From: Alphaproteobacteria bacterium | GTDB taxonomy: Bacteria; Pseudomonadota; Alphaproteobacteria; Micavibrionales; UBA2020 | Reading direction: 5' to 3' | DNA length: 12,442 nt | Assembly (NCBI GenBank): GCA_023136145.1 | Contig: JAGLRU010000043.1 | Coordinates: 1-12,442 of the forward strand | Part shown: positions 7,305 through 12,442 of the stretch, in pieces | How positions within the stretch are numbered: position 1 is the stretch's first letter | Layout of the letters: each line of letters begins with the position of its first letter | Position numbers and translations under genes: made by a program | The notes under the pieces: generated by a model | What the model was told of the DNA's origin: nothing | Seen by the model: only the letters and a program-made list of their open reading frames with translations | The model's database searches: none

Positions 7305-8207
7305 ATGAAGCAAGTTATTTTTCACAGCAATCCACGTGATTTTCTAAGCAGGTGCGGTGCTTACCTTGAGCAGAATGAAGCAGAGCATAACCTGATTTTG
7401 TCCTTGTGCCAGAGTGCTCTGCAAAAACAGAGGCAGGGAAAAAGATCGGATATTTTCTTTAGCTCACTTTTCAACGGTAGCGATTTTGTTATGGCTGCTG
7501 TTCAGACTCCTGAACGTAATTTGGTTTTGAGCAAATCCGACCAGCCAGAAATTGAAAAATTGATCGAGAAGCTTGCAAAATGTAATTTCAGGTTTCCGAG
7601 AATTGTCGGTCCTAGCGATGTAGCAAGCGTGTTTTTTAATAAATGGACGCAGATCACTGGGCAAAAGCCAGTTGAATATGTGGATCAGATCATCTACACG
7701 CTGAAGGAAGTTTTGTTGCCGTCTATGGTGGAAGGCGAGTTTCGTTTAGCTGAGATGGAAGATACGGGTGCTGTTGCTGCGTGGATTTCCTCCTTTGCCA
7801 GTGAAGCTCTGCCGAAAGTTGATCAGGTGAACTGGGAGAAGGCGTTTAAAAAAGCTGAAGAAATGATCAGTGAAGGTCGTGTGGCTGTCTGGACTGTAAA
7901 TGGGGAACTGGTCTCCATGGCGACCGTTTCTGGAACAGATAATGTGGCTAGGCTCGGTGGCGTTTATACGCCTTCGGAACAGCGCGGGAATGGCTATGCC
8001 AGCGCGACTGTGGCGAACTTGAGTCGATTGCAGCTTGAGCAAGGCAAAAAAATATGCTGTTTACACGCGGATGCACGTAATCCGGTGTTGAATTCCATCT
8101 ATCGCAAGATCGGCTATGAGTTTATTGGCCGTTCCAGCTTGTATGTGCTTGGTTCGGAGAGCTTGAAAAAGGTTGGTGTCGAGGACGCACTTCGTAAAGC
8201 GGCTTGA
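7305..8207 (+). CDS. GNAT family N-acetyltransferase
   Basis: A 300-aa protein with an acetyl-CoA-dependent GNAT fold in its C-terminal half (about 145-285). The diagnostic part is LGGVYTPSEQRGNGYASATV, whose QRGNGYAS (226-233) is the pyrophosphate-binding loop of motif A. It is followed by CCLHADARNPVLNSIYRKIGYEFIG, the typical motif B (N-x-x-S-x-x-x-Y-x-K-x-G-F/Y). The N-terminal half (about 1-140) is a helical accessory region I cannot assign; such two-part predicted acetyltransferases are common in bacteria. The substrate is unknown. ATG 7305 follows AGGGTGG closely, only nine bases after the hemW stop, so it belongs to the rdgB-hemW operon. No clear terminator follows. Confidence 0.88.
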   Translation: MKQVIFHSNPRDFLSRCGAYLEQNEAEHNLILSLCQSALQKQRQGKRSDIFFSSLFNGSDFVMAAVQTPERNLVLSKSDQPEIEKLIEKLAKCNFRFPRIVGPSDVASVFFNKWTQITGQKPVEYVDQIIYTLKEVLLPSMVEGEFRLAEMEDTGAVAAWISSFASEALPKVDQVNWEKAFKKAEEMISEGRVAVWTVNGELVSMATVSGTDNVARLGGVYTPSEQRGNGYASATVANLSRLQLEQGKKICCLHADARNPVLNSIYRKIGYEFIGRSSLYVLGSESLKKVGVEDALRKAA

Positions 8208-8216
8208 TATAATTAT

Positions 8217-8243
8217 TCCTCTGCGTGCTCTGTAGTTCAAAAC
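8217..8243. repeat. CTCTGC/CTCTGT repeat element, left copy
   Basis: CCTCTGCGTGCTCTGTAGTT, with the CTCTG unit repeating every nine bases, followed by CAAAA. It matches in inverted orientation the ACAGAG-rich element at the other end of the same gap. The style resembles a short dispersed repeat I have seen in many environmental bacteria. Confidence 0.5.
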
Positions 8244-8250
8244 CATCGTT

Positions 8251-8281
8251 ATGCCCTGCTTTACGTGGGCATCCGGCATAA
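8251..8281. repeat. ATGCCC/GGGCAT stem-loop repeat
   Basis: ATGCCC (8251-8256) pairs with GGGCAT (8267-8272). An alternative outer pairing is TTATGCC (8249-8255) with GGCATAA (8275-8281). The layout is that of common hairpin-type dispersed repeats. It could also stop or stabilise the operon transcript; no T-tract follows at once. Confidence 0.5.
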
Positions 8282-8369
8282 ACAAACGCAAGGCAAGCAT
8301 TTTTTCACATGGATACACACGGATTTCTTTTTTATCTGCGGTTCCTTAAAACACTTCATTATGCCGGAT
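8271..8369. repeat. 11-base perfect inverted repeat around an internal element
   Basis: ATCCGGCATAA (8271-8281) is the exact reverse complement of TTATGCCGGAT (8359-8369). Between them lies a 77-base stretch including ACACGGATTTCTTTTTTATCTG (8318 onward), itself like another dispersed repeat type. This could be two facing copies of one hairpin repeat, or the ends of a tiny non-autonomous element. No flanking target duplication is evident. Confidence 0.45.
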
Positions 8370-8530
8370 TTGTTCCTGCATCCAAAAGGCAGTACTGATG
8401 TCATGTAGGCTCTTCTTTTCATCATAAGACGCGCGGACGCGCTTCCAGATCCCCGTGCGGAGGCGAGGGTGACGATCATTTGAAATAGATTCATAAAATG
8501 CGTGGTCTTATAAAGACGAAAAAATTAAAT

Positions 8531-8573
8531 TACAGAGAAAGCAGAGTGCGCAGAGATAACGTATTCCTCTGTA
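8531..8573. repeat. ACAGAG/GCAGAG repeat element, right copy
   Basis: Three units ACAGAG, GCAGAG and GCAGAG start at 8532, 8541 and 8550, a nine-base period. The element is the inverted counterpart of the one at 8217. TACAGAG (8531-8537) also pairs with CTCTGTA (8567-8573), and TATTCCTCTG (8562-8571) recurs directly from 8214. Confidence 0.5.
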
Positions 8574-8582
8574 TTCTTTACA

Positions 8583-10139
8583 TCATTTCGGAGTTGCTGT
8601 CAGACCGTTCCTTGCAGACTTCTTTTTCATCGTGGATGCTATTATAGCATTGAAATCTACGTTATTCAGCAGCAATTTGCCGTCAGGAGCCAATACAAAG
8701 ACATAGTTTCTGATTGCAGTTCCATTGTCTGTCTTGTCGGATTGCCCCATCATCTGGAAGAAGGCGAGTGCGCCCGTATAACCTATTATTTGTGGATTAG
8801 AGCCGGGCTTGACGGATAGGGCTTGTAGTTTTTTGACGGTATTGTCTAGTCCCTTGAGGGACATGGTCATCGTGCCGACAGCTCCAATAGGGGTGGAGGC
8901 ATTGGCATCTACTTTACCAACAATGTCAACATTGAGATCTGCACTTTTCACAAAAGTGTTTTGGATCGCAATTGAAGATCTGGAATCCTGTAGCATTTTC
9001 GGCAGGAGAGACATGACGTTTGTATTTGTTTCCTTCGTACTCACGTTGATTAGCGTCTCCATGATTTTCTTGAAGGGTATATCAGCGATGGTGATGTCGA
9101 AATTAAATGCCTCCGGTGCCAGTCCTTCGAAACCGGCGGGGACTAAAGATGTTTTCAGTTCATTGAGCCTGATCTTGATGTTGAATGTGGCTTTCTCTTT
9201 TCCGAGGCCGTTGCTGGCACCCTGAAAGGCAAGTTTGTCGAAGGCGATTTCCCTGCGTGGCTGTGTTGGATCATTATTTTCTTCATAAAAAGAAAAACCG
9301 TTGATTTCGGACGCGCTGCTCATGTCGTCAAAAAGTCCCTGAGACTTCGACAAGGCGATGTCAATAAGAACTTTGTTGTCTTCTTCGGTTAGAGGCTTTC
9401 CAGATTTGAAAATATTTCGAATTTCTTTTTCTATTTTCAATGTTTTACTTAAGTTAAGGTTTTTGTATGTGTTGCTGGCTATGATTTTCTCGATATTGAG
9501 ATGTAGGGCGTTCTTTGTGGAGACATCTACTTTGATGTTGGCTATTTCATAGTCGTTGGTGCCATTCCATGTGCCATCGCCATTGTCTTTCAAGTCCATA
9601 TTGGCTTTCAGGGAGTCGACGGAGACTGTAAAGATTTCAGGAGCGATGCTTCTGACTTGAATATCCTGATAGAGAGAATCGAATTTTGAGTATATTTTTT
9701 TTGCGGGCATCCAGATTCCAGAAAAATGTTGAGAACCGATGGTAATATCCGATACTGGCGCGTTGGTTTTGTCATAGAATGTAATAATAGATGGCAAAGT
9801 GATGTTGGTCAGCCATCCGCCTGACGGGTCCGGCGTTGCTGTGGCTGTGATTGTGCCGATATCCAATTTTCCACTTGGTCCGAAAGTAAAAGATATGCGT
9901 GGTAATTTGACTTCGTAAAAGGAGCTTTTCGGGTTTACTTCGACATCCCCCTCCATTGTAAGACCTTGACCGAGAGTTTTTGCCATATCGTTTCGCCATT
10001 GAAGGCTGTCCTCGATTTGTTTTTTAAGATCGTTTGCGCCACTTGCATTGATAGAAGAACCAGCTTGAGCGACCTCTGGTATGGACATTACGCCATACAG
10101 GATAATAAAAACGGAAAGAAGAGAAATTATTTTACGCAT
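8583..10139 (-). CDS. Large exported protein, possibly DUF2125/YdgA-like, 518 aa
   Basis: The start is ATG 10139 (MRKIISLLSV), because AAGGA lies six bases upstream; an in-frame extension of twelve codons lacks a site. A Sec signal peptide is clear: Lys/Arg at 2-3, hydrophobic core 4-20, and AQA at 24-26 followed by Gly. The mature protein of about 490 aa is rich in beta-type alternating segments (VKLPRISFTFGPSGKLDIG, GTMTMSLKGLDN). It ends IRNYVFVLAPDGKLLLNNVDF, which recalls the C-terminus of DUF2125 or DUF945/YdgA periplasmic proteins. That family link is from memory and tentative. No lipobox, cysteine pairs or catalytic motif is seen. It is divergent from the Rap1a-like gene and its promoter is covered by a palindrome. 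Confidence 0.75.
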   Translation of the reverse strand: MRKIISLLSVFIILYGVMSIPEVAQAGSSINASGANDLKKQIEDSLQWRNDMAKTLGQGLTMEGDVEVNPKSSFYEVKLPRISFTFGPSGKLDIGTITATATPDPSGGWLTNITLPSIITFYDKTNAPVSDITIGSQHFSGIWMPAKKIYSKFDSLYQDIQVRSIAPEIFTVSVDSLKANMDLKDNGDGTWNGTNDYEIANIKVDVSTKNALHLNIEKIIASNTYKNLNLSKTLKIEKEIRNIFKSGKPLTEEDNKVLIDIALSKSQGLFDDMSSASEINGFSFYEENNDPTQPRREIAFDKLAFQGASNGLGKEKATFNIKIRLNELKTSLVPAGFEGLAPEAFNFDITIADIPFKKIMETLINVSTKETNTNVMSLLPKMLQDSRSSIAIQNTFVKSADLNVDIVGKVDANASTPIGAVGTMTMSLKGLDNTVKKLQALSVKPGSNPQIIGYTGALAFFQMMGQSDKTDNGTAIRNYVFVLAPDGKLLLNNVDFNAIIASTMKKKSARNGLTATPK

Positions 10140-10181
10140 GGAACATCCTTTTGAAAAGAAAATCAGATTAGTCAAAATTTT

Positions 10182-10210
10182 ATATTAAGAATCATTCTTA
10201 ATACAGTAAA
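10182..10210 (-). promoter_or_regulatory. Sigma70-like promoter for the large exported protein
   Basis: On the minus strand TTTACT (10205-10210) and TAATAT (10182-10187) are 17 bases apart, placing the transcript start near 10175 and leaving a leader of about 36 bases. The palindrome at 10183-10203 covers the whole spacer and nearly all of the -10 box. Confidence 0.55.
10183..10203. promoter_or_regulatory. Fur-box-like palindromic operator
   Basis: A perfect inverted repeat: TATTAAGAAT, a central C, then its exact complement, 21 bases in all. The core GAATCATTC and the 7-1-7 layout fit Fur-family boxes (classic half-site TGATAAT; here TAAGAAT). Its position over the spacer and -10 of the minus-strand promoter is that of a repressor site. 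For the plus-strand promoter it is upstream of the -35. The binding protein is inferred. Confidence 0.65.
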
Positions 10211-10220
10211 ATAAATGGTA

Positions 10221-10249
10221 TTGCAATAACCATAAAATCATATTATATT
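10221..10249 (+). promoter_or_regulatory. Sigma70-like promoter for the Rap1a-like gene
   Basis: TTGCAA (10221-10226) and TATATT (10244-10249) are 17 bases apart. The transcript would start near 10256, about 40 bases before the ATG at 10295. Confidence 0.45.
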
Positions 10250-10294
10250 GAGGTATCAATCATCATAATGGTTGTTTTAACCAAAGAAGGTGTC

Positions 10295-10678
10295 ATGAAA
10301 AGGGTTACACTCCTGATAGGTTTGTGCTTTTGGCTTTACGGAGGGCAGGCAAATGCTGTGTATGTCACCGGAGACGATCTGGCTATAGCTTGTTTAAGCG
10401 AATCGCCACAGAAAATTCTTAGTTGCATACATTACGTTGCGGGAGTTATTGATTATCATACCATGATGCAATCTCTGGGAACGACTCCAGCTGTTGATTT
10501 TTGTCTTCCGAAATCGCTGCCTATCGAGCAGGCGGCGTTGTCTGTCGTTGATTACCTGAGGAAATCGCCGCAACATGCTTCCTTTATTGCTGCTCCAGCG
10601 GTGATGATGGCACTTCAGGAAGTTTATCCATGTAAACCGATATTGCCTCGCAAGAGAAAAAAGAAAAGTGGTAAATAA
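10295..10678 (+). CDS. Rap1a/Tai-like exported protein, 127 aa
   Basis: A small periplasmic protein of the Rap1a/Tai type. The founding members are immunity proteins against type VI secretion amidase effectors; many others have unknown roles. ATG 10295 follows AGAAGG by four bases and yields a clean signal peptide (MKRVTLL...GGQANA, cleavage after residue 21). An in-frame ATG at 10268 would add nine residues ahead of it and is less likely. The family pattern is visible: four mature cysteines at 33, 44, 70 and 113, likely two disulfides, with CIHYVAGVIDYH, VDFCLPKS, Gln79, VVDYLRKSP and ALQEVYPCKP. The C-terminal tail PRKRKKKSGK is strongly basic. No amidase effector is next to it, so an immunity role is unproven. 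Confidence 0.82.
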   Translation: MKRVTLLIGLCFWLYGGQANAVYVTGDDLAIACLSESPQKILSCIHYVAGVIDYHTMMQSLGTTPAVDFCLPKSLPIEQAALSVVDYLRKSPQHASFIAAPAVMMALQEVYPCKPILPRKRKKKSGK

Positions 10679-10796
10679 TCGGTTTCGGATTGTTACAAGG
10701 TTTCAGCCTACCGGAGATCAGCCAACGGCGATAGCTGCTTTGACTGACAGCTTTACCACCCGTCAAATTTTCTTAACAGATAGAAAACTAATGTGA
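10668..10796 (+). pseudogene. uvrB: Truncated N-terminus of UvrB
   Basis: The frame starting at GTG 10668 reads VVNNRFRIVTRF then QPTGDQPTAIAALTDSFTTRQ. This is the start of UvrB, the DNA-damage helicase subunit of UvrABC, whose N-terminus has F-K-L-x-S-x-F-x-P-x-G-D-Q-P-x-A-I-x-x-L. Similarity ends around 10766, just before the Walker A segment expected next, and a stop comes at 10794. About 30 of roughly 660-700 residues remain, so it cannot work. The start overlaps the end of the Rap1a-like gene. No further UvrB sequence lies beyond the IS remnants, so the rest is elsewhere or lost. A complete uvrB elsewhere in the genome is possible. Confidence 0.75.
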
Positions 10797-10829
10797 TTCA
10801 AAGAGTCTCCACTGGCTTTGAAGGCTTTT

Positions 10830-11024
10830 ATGACCAAACAATCCATACTGATTAAATCAAGGCGATTGAGAGCGATTTTCAGCAGCGTCATCCGTACTCT
10901 CACAATCACGGCGCGAGGGGGGCTGGCGACATTGGTTGGAATGATGCTGAATGTACGGAGTGCCAATTTGATGGAACTGGCGGCGGCTTTGCTGCGTGCG
11001 ATTGGCAGAGCAAAGATTTTTTAA
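10830..11024 (+). pseudogene. N-terminal fragment of an IS4-like transposase
   Basis: ATG 10830 follows AAGG by five bases and gives 64 residues starting MTKQSILIKSRRLRAIF. The segment LATLVGMMLNVRSANLMELAAAL resembles the N-terminal helical part of IS4-type DDE transposases (search for helices before RYQW-type continuation). The frame stops at 11022 exactly where IS5-type sequence begins on the other strand. The catalytic domain is absent. The family call is by pattern memory and is moderate at best. Confidence 0.45.
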
Positions 11025-11317
11025 ACCGTAAGCCATCTGGTGAGCAGACGCAAAAAGGTCCATCTTAGGATCTTGCGGAGATTGAAGCCTGTGGCCATAG
11101 CGAGGGCGTTTATTTGGTCGCCCGTTTTGCCACGGAGCCAGTTTCTTGAACCGATTTTGCGGTCGTTTTTGCAATGGCCGATAATTGGCTCGATAGCTGA
11201 GCGACGTTTTTGGTGCTTCCTTTTAGCGGGTGTGATTTCTTGTTTTTTATGCGCTAAAATTATTTCGATATTTTCGTCTTTCACGCCGTGACCTCGATAG
11301 CTCAAATCCACCCACAA
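11021..11317 (-). pseudogene. C-terminal fragment of an IS5-family transposase
   Basis: About 98 residues of a DDE transposase C-terminus. VDLSYRGHGVKDENIE is followed by KRRSAIEPIIGHCKNDRKIG, where the Glu is the last catalytic residue, and GDQINALAMATGFNLRKILRW. This is the familiar end of IS5 (IS1106-like) transposases. The N-terminal two thirds with the first two Asp residues are missing; upstream in frame only PEYDFSAHRAFL precedes before a TAA stop. The frame opens at a TTG that is an internal codon of the former gene. It lies just downstream of the Uup gene end. Confidence 0.85.
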
Positions 11318-11377
11318 AAACGCCCGATGAGCCGAAAAATCATACTCTGGTTATCGTTCTTCACCAACATGTTATAT

Positions 11378-12442
11378 CTACCCCTCCGCCGCAGCGCGCA
11401 TATCTTCCAGTTCTAGCCAGCGGTGTTCGGCTTCGTTGAGTTCGTCGCGGGCGTAGGCGAGGCGGTGGGAGGCGTGGTGGAAAGCGTTTTTGTCGCGGGC
11501 GTAGAGATCGGAGTCCTCCAAAACACATTCCAGATCGGCTACTTCTTTTTCTAGCTTTCGGATTTTCGCGGGCAGATTTTCCAGCTCGTATTGCAGCTTA
11601 TAAGTGAGCTTCTTGTAAACTCTTGATGTTGTCGGTTCTTCCTTTTCAGATTTTTTAGGCTGTTTATTTTTGGAGGGAGGTGGAACTTCTTTTCTTTTTT
11701 TTGCAGCAAGGTAATCCGAATAACCACCGATAGTGCCTTCCACCACTCCATCGCCCTCAAAGGCGAGGATTTTCGTGACAGTTTGATCGAGAAAATCACG
11801 ATCATGACTAACAATGATCAGTGTACCTTTATAACGTGAAATAATTTCCTCCAGCATATCAAGCGTGTCCATGTCGAGATCATTTGTCGGCTCATCGAGG
11901 ATAAGAAAGCTTTTCGGGTCAGCCAGCACTTTTGCCAGCATCAAGCGGTTTTTCTGACCACCGGAGAGCGTGCCGACCTGTTGCATCACCAGTGCCGGAT
12001 CAAACAGAAAATCCTTAAGATAGCCGCAGACATGCCGTGCCTTGCCCATTACGTTCAGATGAGTGCCACCGTTTGGGCAGAGTGTATGCTGAATGGTGTA
12101 TTCCGGTTTCAGACCACGACGCTTCTGGTCAAAGTAAGAAAACTGCATATCTCTGGCGAGCTTCACCTTGCCCATATCTGGTGTAAGCTCACCTACCAGT
12201 AGCCTAAGAAAGCTGGTTTTCCCACCACCATTCTTGCCGAGAATACCGATGCGGTCACCACGCATGATCCTCATGCTGAACTTGTCGAGAATAATTTTAT
12301 CTTTTCCGTCCTCGGAGAATTTTTTATCAACCTTGATAAACTCTGCGACAATTTTAGAGGTTCCCTGCGTGTTCTCCATATCGCCCACCTCGATTTTCGA
12401 CATCATGCGACGGAAAGCACTCTTGTCAGCCTTTAATTTATT
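11378..12442 (-). CDS. uup: Uup-like ABC-F ATPase (3' part)
   Basis: C-terminal half of a soluble ABC-F protein; Uup-type members act on ribosomes or DNA repair intermediates rather than as transporters. The frame is open to the right edge, so 5' is missing and the Met at 12406 is internal; 354 residues are visible. Numbered from that Met, they contain the second ABC domain: Walker A GKNGGGKTS (57-65), signature LSGGQ (147-151), Walker B FLILDEPTNDLD (167-178), and H-loop SHD (200-202). A Lys/Pro/Glu linker (KNKQPKKSEKEEP) leads to a C-terminal coiled coil of about 75 residues ending EDMRAAAEG, the arrangement of the Uup C-terminal domain. The linker before the domain (GDMENTQGTSKIVAEF) belongs to the inter-domain region. 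Walker A has GGGK instead of the commoner GAGK. Confidence 0.9.
   Translation of the reverse strand, partial: NKLKADKSAFRRMMSKIEVGDMENTQGTSKIVAEFIKVDKKFSEDGKDKIILDKFSMRIMRGDRIGILGKNGGGKTSFLRLLVGELTPDMGKVKLARDMQFSYFDQKRRGLKPEYTIQHTLCPNGGTHLNVMGKARHVCGYLKDFLFDPALVMQQVGTLSGGQKNRLMLAKVLADPKSFLILDEPTNDLDMDTLDMLEEIISRYKGTLIIVSHDRDFLDQTVTKILAFEGDGVVEGTIGGYSDYLAAKKRKEVPPPSKNKQPKKSEKEEPTTSRVYKKLTYKLQYELENLPAKIRKLEKEVADLECVLEDSDLYARDKNAFHHASHRLAYARDELNEAEHRWLELEDMRAAAEG

Larger units (their letters stand above)
8208..8582. other. 375-base gap made of degenerate dispersed repeats
   Basis: No credible gene is present. The gap lies between the ends of the convergent GNAT gene and large exported-protein gene. 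It contains ACAGAG/CTCTGT-type repeats at both ends, two ATGCC-type hairpin repeat copies, a short ACACGGATT...ATCTGCGG element, and a worn CCAGATCCCCG...GGTGACG hairpin unit around 8433-8476. The individual parts are listed separately. Confidence 0.6.
10767..11340. mobile_element. Scar of two insertion sequence remnants
   Basis: Between the uvrB fragment and the Uup gene lie pieces of two different transposases in opposite orientation meeting near 11020. Neither is complete and I cannot identify terminal inverted repeats or target duplications, so the boundaries are approximate. Confidence 0.55.

Noticed and set aside
8261..8494. 77-codon minus-strand frame in the repeat-filled gap
   Set aside because: It simply reads through the hairpin and ACACGGATT repeats; this kind of translated repeat is a known false gene call.
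8809..9225. 138-codon plus-strand frame inside the large exported protein gene
   Set aside because: Antisense shadow of a gene that has a good start, ribosome site and signal peptide; the shadow has none.
10857..11174. 105-codon minus-strand frame over the IS scar
   Set aside because: Wrong frame relative to the IS5-type transposase; low-complexity Arg/Gln/Ser-rich translation without motifs.
11318..11377. Terminator for uup in the bases before the IS5 fragment
   Set aside because: TTTTT runs occur on the minus strand but no stable GC-rich stem precedes them.
12404..12406. Met at the right edge as start of a short stand-alone ABC ATPase
   Set aside because: The frame stays open to the window edge (NKLKADKSAFRR precedes) and the sequence is the linker between ABC domains of a Uup-type protein.
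1..12442. CRISPR array, tRNA, rRNA or riboswitch
   Set aside because: No regularly spaced repeat-spacer pattern, no tRNA cloverleaf landmarks and no rRNA-like or known riboswitch sequence noticed in any gap on either strand.

Overview
The window looks like chromosomal DNA of an alphaproteobacterium with moderate to low GC. The evidence is gene content and protein style: a sufD-sufS pair, an alphaproteobacterial-type RecX, and the rph / rdgB / hemW neighbourhood. Non-coding stretches are AT-rich. I cannot name the genus; a Micavibrio-like, Rhodospirillales-like or host-associated lineage would all fit.

Left part (1-3591). The 3' end of sufD runs into sufS with a short overlap. These encode part of the SUF iron-sulfur cluster machinery. 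They converge on an unrecognised, helix-rich cytoplasmic protein of 384 aa on the minus strand. Upstream of that gene, on the same strand, is recX, a modulator of RecA. The gap between the two holds phased ATCATAT repeats around an extended -10 promoter.

Middle part (3785-8207). A lipoprotein gene and rph (RNase PH) form one plus-strand unit that ends in a stem-loop plus T-tract. A 419-base gap then separates rph from rdgB. It holds a previously easy-to-miss 57-codon reading frame on the minus strand, with its own Shine-Dalgarno and sigma70-like promoter. rdgB (house-cleaning nucleotide pyrophosphatase), hemW (radical-SAM-like heme chaperone) and a GNAT acetyltransferase follow as a tight operon behind their own promoter. 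The 375 bases after it are a patchwork of degenerate dispersed repeats.

Right part (8583-12442). A large exported protein (minus) and a small exported Rap1a/Tai-like protein (plus) are divergently transcribed. Their shared control region contains a 21-base perfect palindrome resembling a Fur box, laid over the minus-strand promoter. Directly after the Rap1a-like gene comes a scar. It contains an amino-terminal fragment of uvrB, then what looks like the N-terminal fragment of an IS4-type transposase (plus), then the C-terminal fragment of an IS5-type transposase (minus). The window ends inside an Uup-like ABC-F ATPase gene on the minus strand.

Most genes are ordinary housekeeping genes. The points most worth following are the palindrome-controlled divergent pair, the uvrB/IS scar, and the antiparallel small gene inside the rph-rdgB neighbourhood.
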